Made by a program: the position numbers and the translations under genes. Below are positions 1-7,506 of a DNA stretch of 7,506 nucleotides, piece after piece. The notes under the pieces are model-generated. The model was not told the DNA's origin. It searched no databases and was given only the letters and a program-made list of their open reading frames with translations. Position 1 is the first letter of the stretch; every line of letters starts with the position of its first letter. Where the stretch lies: contig JBOHBN010000198.1 in NCBI GenBank assembly GCA_050698355.1, positions 1-7,506 of the forward strand, written 5' to 3'. This stretch comes from JBOHBN01 sp050698355. Its GTDB lineage: Bacteria; Actinomycetota; Actinomycetes; Streptosporangiales; WHST01.

Positions 1-1172
1 CGTACGTGGTCGGAGCCGGTGAGGTTGTCGATCCAGTTGTCGGAGCGCCAGTCGAAGTCCTTGGCGTACAGGTCCTTGGCGGTGATGATCATCGCCAGGG
101 CGGTGTGGATGGCGCGGAACCGCTCGCGGTCGGTGACGTAGACCTCTACGCCGCCGCACGTCTCGCCCTTCCACTTGGAGAATGTCGGGGTGAAGTAGGT
201 CTCGCGGAACTGCGCGCCGGGCAGATTGAGGTCGTTGAGCGCGCCGGCCCAGTGGTAGTCGATGTAGGGGGCGCCGATGATCTCGAACGGGCGGGTGGTG
301 CCGCGCCCCTCGGAGAGGTTGGTGCCCTCGAACATGCACGTGCCGGGGTACACCCATGCCGTGTCGACCGTGGGCATGTTCGGCGAGGGCAGCACCCAGG
401 GAAGTCCGGTGTCCGCGTACGCGTAATTGCGGCGCCAGCCACGCATCGCGACGACCTCGAGGTCGACCTTGCTGCCCGCGTCATCGGGCAGGAACTCGTT
501 GTTGAACAGCTGCGCGAGCTCGCCGACGGTCATGCCGTGCTGCTGCGAGATCGGTTTCAGCCCGACGAAGGTGGCGTACTTCGGGTGCAGTACGGGGCCG
601 TACGCGTTCAGGGCGCTGATCGGGTTCGGCCGGTCGAGCACCACGAACCGCTTGCCCGCCTTCGCCGCGGCGCTCATCGACTCGTACATCGTCCAGATGT
701 AGGTGTAGAAGCGGGCGCCCACGTCCTGGATGTCGAACATCAGCGTGTCGACGCCGGACTTGCGGAACATCGCGGCAATCTCGTCGACCGACTTGCCGTA
801 GGTGTCGTACACCGGCAGACCCGTTCGCGGGTCCTCGTACGACCCCTCGGAGCCGCCCGCCTGCGCGCTGCCGCGGAAGCCGTGCTCGGGGCCGAACACC
901 GCGATCAGGTTGATGCCGCCGGCGTTCGCCATGACGTCGACCTCGTGCCGCAGGTCCGGAAGGATGCCGGTCGGGTTGGTGATGCTGCCGACCTTCTCCC
1001 CGCGTACGGCCGCGTAGCCGCTCGCGATCAGCTCCTCGACACCGGTGCGCACCCGTGGCCGGCCACCGCCGTCCCGGCCGCCGGTCGCCGCGGCGGCGAC
1101 CCCGCTACCGAACAGCGGCGCCGCGGCGGCACCGGCCAGGCCGGCGAGTACGTGTCTGCGTCGCACCTGCAT
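1..1172 (-). CDS. namZ: NamZ-like exo-beta-N-acetylmuramidase (DUF1343, GH171), 3' end cut by window
   Basis: This gene likely encodes an exported exo-acting N-acetylmuramidase that removes MurNAc from the non-reducing end of peptidoglycan fragments, the partner activity to NagZ. The reading frame is open to the window edge, giving 390 codons; family members run about 400 residues, so probably only the last few dozen are missing. The DUF1343 signatures are clear: FGPEHGFRG (about 93-101), FDIQDVGARFYTYIW (146-160), LDRPNP (179-184), SPNMP (263-267) and EGTNLSEGRGTTRPFE (282-297). The N-terminus MQVRRRHVLAGLAGAAAAPL followed by an Ala-rich stretch to about residue 29 looks like a Tat-type signal peptide. 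The ATG at 1172 is chosen because GAGGAAGG (1182-1189) sits 9 nt upstream and the signal peptide begins there. It lies 6 nt after the stop of the EEP gene, and its Shine-Dalgarno overlaps that gene's last codons, so translation is probably coupled. The family call rests on motif recognition without a database search. Confidence 0.9.
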   Translation of the reverse strand, partial: MQVRRRHVLAGLAGAAAAPLFGSGVAAAATGGRDGGGRPRVRTGVEELIASGYAAVRGEKVGSITNPTGILPDLRHEVDVMANAGGINLIAVFGPEHGFRGSAQAGGSEGSYEDPRTGLPVYDTYGKSVDEIAAMFRKSGVDTLMFDIQDVGARFYTYIWTMYESMSAAAKAGKRFVVLDRPNPISALNAYGPVLHPKYATFVGLKPISQQHGMTVGELAQLFNNEFLPDDAGSKVDLEVVAMRGWRRNYAYADTGLPWVLPSPNMPTVDTAWVYPGTCMFEGTNLSEGRGTTRPFEIIGAPYIDYHWAGALNDLNLPGAQFRETYFTPTFSKWKGETCGGVEVYVTDRERFRAIHTALAMIITAKDLYAKDFDWRSDNWIDNLTGSDHV

Positions 1173-1178
1173 GGGGTG

Positions 1179-2048
1179 TCACCTTCCTCGGGTTACTACG
1201 AGATCGGCCACGACCGGTCGGTGGTCGGAAGCCAGCGTGTCGGCGACTCGCACGTCTCGCACCGAGATGTCGGGGGAGACGGTCACGTAGTCGATGCGCT
1301 TGACCGGTGTGCGCGACGGGTAGGTGAGCCCCGGGCCGCTGCCCGCGACGTCCCACGCGTCGGTGAGCCGGTTCCACAGCGGGGCAAGCTCGGGCGCGTC
1401 CGGCGGCGCGTTGAAGTCACCGACCAGCACCTGCTGGGCGCTGTCGCCGTCCTCCGCCATGATCGCGAGCGTGTCCTTCACCTGGGCGGCACGCACGCTC
1501 GGGTCGGGCCGGTAGTCCAGGTGGGTGGCGTAGAAGTGCACGCGGGCGCCCCGCACGTTGACGACCACCTCGGGGAAGCCGGGTGCTGGCGCGGGCTTCG
1601 CGTCCGGTGACTGGGTAGACAGCCGGGTGATCGAGTGGTTCTCCGCATCGGTGATCGGGTAGCGGGAGAGTATCGCGAGCCCGTACTTGCTGTCCGGCTC
1701 GCCGCGGGTGGCGGACGGGAAGTCGTAGATGTGCGCGAAATACGAGCGCATCCCGAGCATGTCGCCCAGCTCCGCTGCCTCGTCCCGCCACTCGCTGCGG
1801 CTGCCCCAGTGGTCGTCGACCTCCTGCAGGCCGATGACGTCGGCTCCGGTCGCCTCGATGGCCGCGGCGGTGCGGGCGAGGTCGAACGTGCTGTCCGCGC
1901 CCGCACCGTGCGCGATGTTGTACGACGCCACGCGGAGCTGCACGTGCCTTGCCGGTGGCGCGGTCGTGTCGGCTGAGGCGGGGGCGGCGGCCAAGCCGAA
2001 GCTTGCCAGCAGGGCCGCCGCCGCGCCCAGGATGGGTAGGCGTCGCAT
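1179..2048 (-). CDS. secreted endonuclease/exonuclease/phosphatase (EEP) family metal-dependent hydrolase
   Basis: A 289-residue hydrolase of the EEP (DNase I / sphingomyelinase / inositol phosphatase) fold, which cleaves phosphoester bonds with divalent metal. All the expected catalytic motifs are present in order: RVASYNIAHG (N44), GLQEVDD (metal-binding E76), FYATHLD (H176), VGDFNAPPD (D211 and N213), RIDYV (D253) and SDHRPVV (D275, H276). The N-terminus MRRLPILGAAAALLASFGLA with an ASA-D cleavage site near residue 26 is a Sec-type signal peptide, so the enzyme acts outside the membrane. Start: the ATG at 2048 has AAGGGGA at 2054-2060 and directly precedes the signal peptide. It lies 13 nt after the nagZ stop and 6 nt before namZ, so it belongs to their operon. 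The fold does not reveal the substrate: nucleic acid, phospholipid, sugar phosphate and teichoic-acid phosphodiester are all possible. The position between two murein exo-glycosidases suggests a wall-related substrate, but this is inference. Confidence 0.9.
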   Translation of the reverse strand: MRRLPILGAAAALLASFGLAAAPASADTTAPPARHVQLRVASYNIAHGAGADSTFDLARTAAAIEATGADVIGLQEVDDHWGSRSEWRDEAAELGDMLGMRSYFAHIYDFPSATRGEPDSKYGLAILSRYPITDAENHSITRLSTQSPDAKPAPAPGFPEVVVNVRGARVHFYATHLDYRPDPSVRAAQVKDTLAIMAEDGDSAQQVLVGDFNAPPDAPELAPLWNRLTDAWDVAGSGPGLTYPSRTPVKRIDYVTVSPDISVRDVRVADTLASDHRPVVADLVVTRGR

Positions 2049-2061
2049 GCCGATCCCCTTG

Positions 2062-3876
<1,815 letters not shown>

Positions 3877-3880
3877 GGTG

Positions 3881-3902
3881 CCTCCCCTTGGGAGTTGGGA
3901 GG
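3881..3902 (-). promoter_or_regulatory. nagZ leader: Shine-Dalgarno inside a potential hairpin
   Basis: On the minus strand the Shine-Dalgarno GGGGAGG (3881-3887) lies only 4 nt before the nagZ ATG. CCTCCC (3897-3902) can pair with GGGAGG (3881-3886) around a 10-nt loop. Alternatively CTCCC (3890-3894) can pair with GGGAG (3882-3886) around a 3-nt loop. Either fold would hide the ribosome binding site. Immediately upstream in the transcript is the small palindrome GTTA-G-TAAC (3902-3910). The pairing is visible in the sequence; any regulatory use is inference. Confidence 0.45.
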
Positions 3903-3930
3903 TTACTAACAGCACCTCGAGTCAAAAGGT

Positions 3931-3959
3931 AAGTTAGCTTCACCACGTAGCGGGGTCAA
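3931..3959 (-). promoter_or_regulatory. promoter of the nagZ-EEP-namZ operon
   Basis: On the minus strand, TTGACC (3954-3959) is followed by exactly 17 nt and then TAACTT (3931-3936). This is a good match to the housekeeping-sigma pattern TTGACA-N17-TANNNT. Transcription would begin near 3924, giving a leader of about 48 nt before the nagZ ATG at 3876. It is the only strong -35/-10 pair I found between nagZ and the divergent kinase. The assignment is by consensus; no start site has been measured. Confidence 0.65.
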
Positions 3960-4058
3960 CGGCTTACAAAGAATGCATGCGGAGCGTCATACCAGGGGGG
4001 CCAGCGTCGCCGCGTCGTCGTGGCGCTGTGGTGGCACGACGTGCGCGTACGCGCCTCG

Positions 4059-4064
4059 TACCCT
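4059..4064 (+). promoter_or_regulatory. -10 box for leaderless transcription of the histidine kinase
   Basis: TACCCT (4059-4064) fits the actinobacterial -10 pattern TANNNT and ends exactly 7 nt before the GTG at 4072, so transcription would begin at or next to the start codon. No good Shine-Dalgarno precedes that GTG, which agrees with a leaderless message. I see no convincing -35; TGGCAC at 4032-4037 is too far upstream (21 nt). The same 7-nt spacing occurs at the LarA-like gene in this window. Confidence 0.45.
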
Positions 4065-4071
4065 GAGTCCG

Positions 4072-5355
4072 GTGACGGACGGTGAGGTAGCCAGCCAGGC
4101 GTGGATACATCGCGCTCTGGTCATCCTGCTCGGTCCGCGGAAGAACCCGTGGCGTCCGCGCCGGCTGTGGTCGCTCGCGACGCTGTTCGGGTTGGTCGGG
4201 CCCGGCTCGATCCCGTTCGCCGTCATCCTGACCGCGAGCGAGACCGCGTTCATCGCGAGCAACTACCACGCCGGCCAGTACGCGCTCTGGTTCGGCCTGC
4301 TCCAGTGCGGCATCCCCGTGGTACTCGCCGGGTACCGCCCGTTCATCGCCTGGGCCGTGCTGACCTGCGCTCTGCCTGCGGTCGCGCTGCTAGCCACGCC
4401 CGCGGCCGGCACCCAGCCGTGGCCGCTCACGCCGACCGCCCTGTTCGCGTACCTGACCGTGCAGTACGGGGTGTCCCGCGCGCACGGCCGCCGGGTGTCG
4501 CTGCCCACCTGGGCGATCACGGCGTTGTGGTCCATCGGTCTCTACGTCACGCGCCCGGCCGGGACGGACACGACCGGCATCGCCGTGGTCACCGTGATCC
4601 TCGGGTTCGTCGCCTGGATGGCCGGTGACGCCGTGCGGGTGCGCATGCTCGTCCAGCAGCGATTGCTCGACGAGGAGCGTGAGACGGCGGCCGAGCGGGC
4701 CCGGCGGCAGGTGCTCGAGGAACGGGCCCGGATCGCGCGGGAGCTGCACGACGTCGTCGCCCACCACATGTCGGTCATCGCCGTCCAGTCGTCGACGGCG
4801 GCGTACCGGATCGAGGGCCTGGGCCAGGAGGCGAGGGACGAGTTCACCGAGATCGGCGCGACCGCGCGGACGTCGCTCGCCGAGATGCGCCGGCTGCTCG
4901 CCGTCCTGCGCAGCGACGAGGACGACGCGCTGCGCAGCCCGCAACCGGGGCTCGGCGGGCTCGCTCCGCTCGCGGAGGCGACCCGCCGCGCGGGTACGCC
5001 GGTCGCGCTGCACGTCACCGATCTGCCCGACCCCGTGCCTGACGCCGTTGGGCTCACCGCGTACCGCGTCGTGCAGGAGGGGCTGAGCAACGTCGTGCGG
5101 CATGCCTCGGGTGCGGACACGACCGTCGACGTCCACGGGCGGGACGGAGCGATCGTCGTGCGGGTCGCAAACACGCGCCCGCCCGCCGACCGCCCGCGGG
5201 TGGAGCAGCAGGGCGACGGCCAGGGACTCGCCGGGATGCGCGAGCGGGTCAGTGCGGCGGGCGGCGAGCTCACCGCGGGACCGTCCGAGGACGACGGGTT
5301 CGCGGTCGAGGCCGTGCTGCCGGTCGGTGTGGCAGCGAAGGAGGAAACGGATTGA
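4072..5355 (+). CDS. two-component sensor histidine kinase, DesK/NarX-like (HisKA_3)
   Basis: A 427-residue membrane sensor kinase that should autophosphorylate on histidine and pass the phosphate to the response regulator downstream. The N-terminal half contains about five to six hydrophobic segments (roughly 35-55, 69-88, 90-108, 120-134, 147-160, 168-185) with little extracytoplasmic sequence. A charged, probably coiled-coil linker (about 195-220) leads to the HisKA_3 dimerisation box ARIARELHDVVAHHMSVIAV with H226 as phospho-acceptor. The HATPase_c domain follows, with N-box YRVVQEGLSNVVRHA (N340) and G-box GDGQGLAGMRERV (about 381-393). The usual D-x-G-x-G box is replaced by VANTRPP. Start: the frame is open to an ATG at 3974, but the extra 33 residues look unlike protein and have no ribosome site. 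The GTG at 4072 gives a normal family length and sits behind a leaderless-type -10. The signal sensed is unknown. Divergent transcription from nagZ makes a cell-wall signal attractive but unproven. Confidence 0.9.
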   Translation: MTDGEVASQAWIHRALVILLGPRKNPWRPRRLWSLATLFGLVGPGSIPFAVILTASETAFIASNYHAGQYALWFGLLQCGIPVVLAGYRPFIAWAVLTCALPAVALLATPAAGTQPWPLTPTALFAYLTVQYGVSRAHGRRVSLPTWAITALWSIGLYVTRPAGTDTTGIAVVTVILGFVAWMAGDAVRVRMLVQQRLLDEERETAAERARRQVLEERARIARELHDVVAHHMSVIAVQSSTAAYRIEGLGQEARDEFTEIGATARTSLAEMRRLLAVLRSDEDDALRSPQPGLGGLAPLAEATRRAGTPVALHVTDLPDPVPDAVGLTAYRVVQEGLSNVVRHASGADTTVDVHGRDGAIVVRVANTRPPADRPRVEQQGDGQGLAGMRERVSAAGGELTAGPSEDDGFAVEAVLPVGVAAKEETD

Positions 5356-5370
5356 CACCGTATCCCGGCG

Positions 5371-5397
5371 CCCTCCTTCGCTCCGCTCCTCGCTCGG
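5371..5397 (+). repeat. pyrimidine-rich intergenic stretch with internal near-repeat
   Basis: This stretch lacks A entirely and contains two similar units, CTCCTTCGCTC (5373-5383) and CTCCTCGCTC (5386-5395). It sits just after the kinase stop and leads into the hairpin at 5394. Runs of this form occur between genes in some high-GC actinobacteria and may be dispersed repeats. I cannot count genomic copies here, and no second intergenic copy is present in this window. Confidence 0.3.
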
Positions 5398-5410
5398 CTG
5401 CCCTAGCCGA
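5394..5410 (+). terminator. hairpin between kinase and response regulator (possible attenuator)
   Basis: TCGGCT (5394-5399) and AGCCGA (5405-5410) form a perfect 6-bp stem around the 5-nt loop GCCCT, 38 nt after the kinase stop. Only a short TTT (5414-5416) follows, so a strong intrinsic terminator is unlikely. It could partly terminate kinase transcripts, mark a processing site, or do nothing. Confidence 0.35.
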
Positions 5411-5432
5411 CTGTTTCGTGGGTTGTGATCGC

Positions 5433-5438
5433 TACGAT
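5433..5438 (+). promoter_or_regulatory. possible -10 box for a separate response-regulator promoter
   Basis: TACGAT (5433-5438) matches TANNNT and would start transcription near 5445, just before the Shine-Dalgarno GGAGG at 5448-5452. The region about 17 nt upstream (ACTGTT, 5410-5415) is a poor -35. The case rests mainly on position and on the unusually long kinase-regulator gap. Confidence 0.25.
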
Positions 5439-5459
5439 GCTCGCTTTGGAGGACGCCTC

Positions 5460-6137
5460 ATGCCAACCACGGTGCTCGTCGTCGACGACCAGGCGATGGT
5501 GCGCGCGGGCTTCGGGTCGCTGCTGTCCGCGCAGGACGACATCGAGGTGGTCGGTGACGCAGCGAACGGCAAGGATGCCATCGACGCGTCTCGCCGGCTC
5601 CACCCCGACGTCGTGCTCATGGATGTGCGGATGCCCGAGATGGACGGCCTGGAGGCGGCCCGGCTGCTCCTCGACCCGCCGCGCGGAGTCGAGCACCGGC
5701 CGCGGGTGCTGATGCTCACCACCTTCGACGTCGACGACTACGTCTACGAGGCGCTGCGCGCCGGAGCGAGCGGATTCCTGTTGAAGGACGCGCCGCCCGA
5801 GGACCTGGTGGACGCCGTCCGCGTCGTCGCCGCTGGCGACGCGCTGCTCGCGCCCTCGGTGACGCGCCGGCTGATCGAGCGGTTCGCCCGCGACGCTCCG
5901 CCCAGGAAACCGCGATCGCCCGCCGTCAACGCCCTCACCGACCGTGAGACCGAGGTGCTCGTGCTCATCGCGCGCGGCCTGTCCAACACCGAGATCGCGC
6001 AGTCTCTCGTCGTCGCCGAGCAGACGGTGAAGACGCACATCGGCAGGATCTTCGGCAAGCTCGGTCTGCGCGACCGGGCGCAGGCGGTGGTGTTCGCGTA
6101 CGAGACCGGGCTGGTCACCGCAGGCGAGCAGGCGTGA
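5460..6137 (+). CDS. NarL/LuxR-family response regulator
   Basis: A 225-residue DNA-binding response regulator, the probable partner of the upstream kinase. The receiver domain (about 4-120) has the acidic pair D9-D10 in VLVVDDQAMVRAGF, phospho-acceptor D55 in VVLMDVRMPEMDGL, the switch threonine in LMLTTFD (T87/T88) and K109 in GFLLKDAPPEDL. A LuxR-type helix-turn-helix follows (about 160-217), with LTDRETEVLVLIARGLSNTE and the recognition segment VAEQTVKTHIGRIFGKLGLR. Length and domain order are standard for the family. Start: the frame is open back to 5352, but the extra 36 residues have no family resemblance. The ATG at 5460 has GGAGG at 5448-5452, 7 nt upstream, and begins exactly at the receiver domain. 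The targets are unknown; the divergent murein operon, autoregulation, or distant genes are all possible. It converges with the LarA-like gene, with 12 nt between stops. Confidence 0.94.
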   Translation: MPTTVLVVDDQAMVRAGFGSLLSAQDDIEVVGDAANGKDAIDASRRLHPDVVLMDVRMPEMDGLEAARLLLDPPRGVEHRPRVLMLTTFDVDDYVYEALRAGASGFLLKDAPPEDLVDAVRVVAAGDALLAPSVTRRLIERFARDAPPRKPRSPAVNALTDRETEVLVLIARGLSNTEIAQSLVVAEQTVKTHIGRIFGKLGLRDRAQAVVFAYETGLVTAGEQA

Positions 6138-6139
6138 GC

Positions 6140-6149
6140 CCCGCGCGGG
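6140..6149. terminator. short GC palindrome between convergent genes
   Basis: CCCGCGCGGG fills 10 of the 12 nt between the regulator stop (6135-6137) and the stop of the opposing gene (6150-6152). A perfect 10-bp palindrome cannot form a hairpin with its full stem, and no T-run follows on either strand, so a role in two-way termination is only a weak possibility. Confidence 0.2.
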
Positions 6150-7460
6150 TCACCACTCGCCGAGCCTCCCAGCCGTTCCGAACAGCATCACCGGGTCCGC
6201 CGGAACCGCCTCGTACGTCCCGGACGCCTCGGCCACGAGCGGTTCGCTGACCAGGATCTCGTCCAGCTCGAGGGTGTTGCGGATCCGCGCCAGCCGTAGC
6301 CGGCTCAGGTCGGTGACCTCGGAGGTGAGGATTGCGCCGCTCACGGCGTCGACGTTGTCGCGCAGCACGATCGGTATCTGGGCGCGCTGCACGCCCTGCG
6401 ACCCGGCGGTGAGCGCGTTGGCGTACGTGGTGGACAGGTCGAAGCCGGCGAGAGCGCGCTCGGGCACGAAGTCGGCGAGCCCGATGCCCATGGCGTTGCC
6501 GTTCGACTCCGGGTCGACCTCGAGGCAGACGATCTGCGTGACGTCGGGGCTCTCCAGCTCCGGCATCGACCGCACCATGCGGCGGCCGAGCACGTTCGTG
6601 TCCATCCCCGTGCCCGAGTACTCCTTGCCCATCGCGTCGACGACCAGCACGTCGATACGGTGCACGGGTAGCCGCGCCTCCTGCGTCTTGGCGAGACGCA
6701 GCAGCTCGGCCTCGCGGGAGCCTCCGATGCCGGCCGCGGGCACGAGCTCCGCGGCCACGAGCTGCTTGGTGAGCCCTTCGACCAGCGCGATGCCGCCGAG
6801 CACGGGAAGTTGCGCGCAGATGAAGCGTGCCGCGGTCGTGACGCGGCGCTCGACGTCCGCGGGACCGAACCGGTGCAGCTCCTCGGCGCCGTGCTGCTTG
6901 CCGAGCCCGATGGTGAGCATCTTGGCCAGGCCCGACTCGATCTCCCCGGTGAACGACGTGTGCGACTTCAGCCGGTTGATCACGAGGATGTGGTCGGCGG
7001 TGAGTGCGTTCGCGTCGAAGGCCACGTCGACGTCGTCGGCCATGCCCAGCGCGACGGTCTCCATCGTCGCGCGGACCGGCGCGCCGACGGAGGCCTCGGT
7101 GATGCCCAGGCCGGCCAGGGTCTTGGCCTGCCCTTCGGCAGTGCTGCCGCCGTGCGAGCCCATCGCGGGAACGACGAACGGCTCGGCTCCCCGCTCGTGC
7201 AGCGCGCGCACGGCAGCGGCGACGACCGCGGCGATGCTCTTGATGCCGCGGCTGCCGACCCCGATCGCGACCGTCTGCCCAGGCTGCACCGCGTCGAGGT
7301 GATCCCGCAACGCCGTGGTCGTGGCCTGCTCCGGGTCCACCGAGGGGGGCACGTCGTCGTGGCGCCGCCGCATCCGCGTCAACGGCATGTCCTGTACGCG
7401 CCGGCCGAGGACGTCGGCGAGCCGCGGGCCGTGCAGGCGCGGGAAGTCATTGGTCGTCAC
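6150..7460 (-). CDS. LarA-like protein (DUF2088, lactate racemase domain family)
   Basis: A 436-residue protein resembling the N-terminal domain family of LarA, the nickel-pincer-nucleotide lactate racemase, whose wider superfamily acts on other 2-hydroxy acids. Features seen: VAIGVGSRGIKSI (64-76) leading into a likely alpha/beta domain; PAMGSHGGSTAEGQ with H103; NRLKSHTSFTGEIESGLAKM with H167 and K180; and GLGKQHGAEELH with H190 and H196. LarA uses H108, H174, K184 and H200 for cofactor and catalysis, so H103, H167, K180 and H190 or H196 are candidate counterparts, although the H167-K180 spacing is 13 rather than 10. No signal peptide or membrane segment is seen, so it is cytoplasmic. No larB, larC or larE cofactor genes lie in the window. 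The GTG start at 7460 lacks a Shine-Dalgarno but has a -10 box 7 nt upstream, suggesting a leaderless message. The substrate is unknown; the family call is by motif only. Confidence 0.75.
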   Translation of the reverse strand: MTTNDFPRLHGPRLADVLGRRVQDMPLTRMRRRHDDVPPSVDPEQATTTALRDHLDAVQPGQTVAIGVGSRGIKSIAAVVAAAVRALHERGAEPFVVPAMGSHGGSTAEGQAKTLAGLGITEASVGAPVRATMETVALGMADDVDVAFDANALTADHILVINRLKSHTSFTGEIESGLAKMLTIGLGKQHGAEELHRFGPADVERRVTTAARFICAQLPVLGGIALVEGLTKQLVAAELVPAAGIGGSREAELLRLAKTQEARLPVHRIDVLVVDAMGKEYSGTGMDTNVLGRRMVRSMPELESPDVTQIVCLEVDPESNGNAMGIGLADFVPERALAGFDLSTTYANALTAGSQGVQRAQIPIVLRDNVDAVSGAILTSEVTDLSRLRLARIRNTLELDEILVSEPLVAEASGTYEAVPADPVMLFGTAGRLGEW

Positions 7461-7467
7461 GCGGTCA

Positions 7468-7473
7468 AGACTA
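7468..7473 (-). promoter_or_regulatory. -10 box for leaderless transcription of the LarA-like gene
   Basis: On the minus strand TAGTCT (7468-7473) matches TANNNT and ends exactly 7 nt before the GTG at 7460, placing the predicted transcription start on the start codon. No Shine-Dalgarno lies in the 7 nt between. A clear -35 is not seen; that region is occupied by the inverted repeat at 7487-7506. Confidence 0.5.
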
Positions 7474-7486
7474 GTTGTCAGTGTCT

Positions 7487-7506
7487 GGTTGAGCCCTGGC
7501 TCAACC
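7487..7506. promoter_or_regulatory. perfect 9+9 bp inverted repeat, candidate operator
   Basis: GGTTGAGCC (7487-7495) and GGCTCAACC (7498-7506) are perfect reverse complements separated by 2 nt (CT), ending exactly at the window edge. Relative to a leaderless start at 7460 the repeat spans about -27 to -46, covering the -35 region. This is the size and place expected for a dimeric transcription factor site. The 2-nt loop is too tight for a natural RNA hairpin with its full stem. A terminator or operator for a gene beyond the right edge remains possible. Confidence 0.55.

Noticed and set aside
6..1610. Long plus-strand open frame (534 codons) at the left end
   Set aside because: It lies opposite namZ and part of the EEP gene, crosses their boundary, is rich in Val, Arg, Gly and His, and shows no family motifs; a high-GC antisense shadow.
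3877..3915. Longer nagZ start at the ATG at 3915 (13 extra residues)
   Set aside because: It would bury the signal peptide; the strong Shine-Dalgarno is directly before the ATG at 3876.
4961..4980. CTCGCTCCGCTCGCGG inside the kinase, similar to the intergenic 5371-5397 stretch
   Set aside because: It encodes conserved kinase linker sequence (LAPLAEA) and is explained by codon use, not a second repeat copy.
4390..5358. 322-codon minus-strand frame opposite the kinase
   Set aside because: Antisense to a motif-complete kinase, low-complexity composition, no ribosome site.
5352..5459. Response-regulator start at 5352 overlapping the kinase stop, mimicking translational coupling
   Set aside because: The 36 extra residues do not resemble a receiver domain, and GGAGG at 5448-5452 fits the ATG at 5460.
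6274..7302. 342-codon plus-strand frame opposite the LarA-like gene
   Set aside because: Ser-, Ala- and Arg-rich antisense translation with no recognisable domain, while the minus strand carries conserved motifs.

Overview
The window is high-GC DNA with GC-ending codons, GTG starts, TANNNT-type -10 boxes and protein families typical of Actinomycetota (DesK/NarL-type two-component pair, secreted NagZ with a C-terminal domain, Tat-like signal on NamZ). I cannot place it below phylum level. Five complete genes and one gene cut by the left edge fill nearly all of it. There are no tRNA or rRNA genes, insertion sequences, phage genes or CRISPR arrays that I can see.

Layout. Positions 1-3876 hold a minus-strand operon read nagZ -> EEP hydrolase -> namZ. 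The genes are 6-13 nt apart and all three products carry export signals. NagZ (GH3 beta-N-acetylglucosaminidase) and NamZ (DUF1343/GH171 exo-beta-N-acetylmuramidase) are the two exo-enzymes that strip GlcNAc and MurNAc alternately from peptidoglycan chains. The middle gene encodes a secreted endonuclease/exonuclease/phosphatase-fold hydrolase of unknown substrate. The operon has a well-formed promoter (TTGACC-N17-TAACTT) and a short leader in which the Shine-Dalgarno can pair with upstream CTCCC tracts.

Divergent from nagZ across 195 nt is a two-component system on the plus strand: a membrane-bound HisKA_3 histidine kinase (4072-5355), then, after a 104-nt gap with a hairpin, a NarL/LuxR-type response regulator (5460-6137). 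The kinase probably begins at a leaderless GTG. The divergent arrangement makes control of the murein operon by this system plausible but unproven.

Convergent with the regulator, with a 12-nt gap, is a minus-strand gene (6150-7460) for a protein resembling LarA (nickel-pincer lactate racemase, DUF2088). It also appears leaderless: its -10 box ends exactly 7 nt before the GTG, as for the kinase. A perfect 9+9 bp inverted repeat at 7487-7506 covers its -35 region and is a candidate operator.

The most promising lead is the secreted NagZ/EEP/NamZ trio, in which the EEP enzyme has no assigned role in wall turnover.
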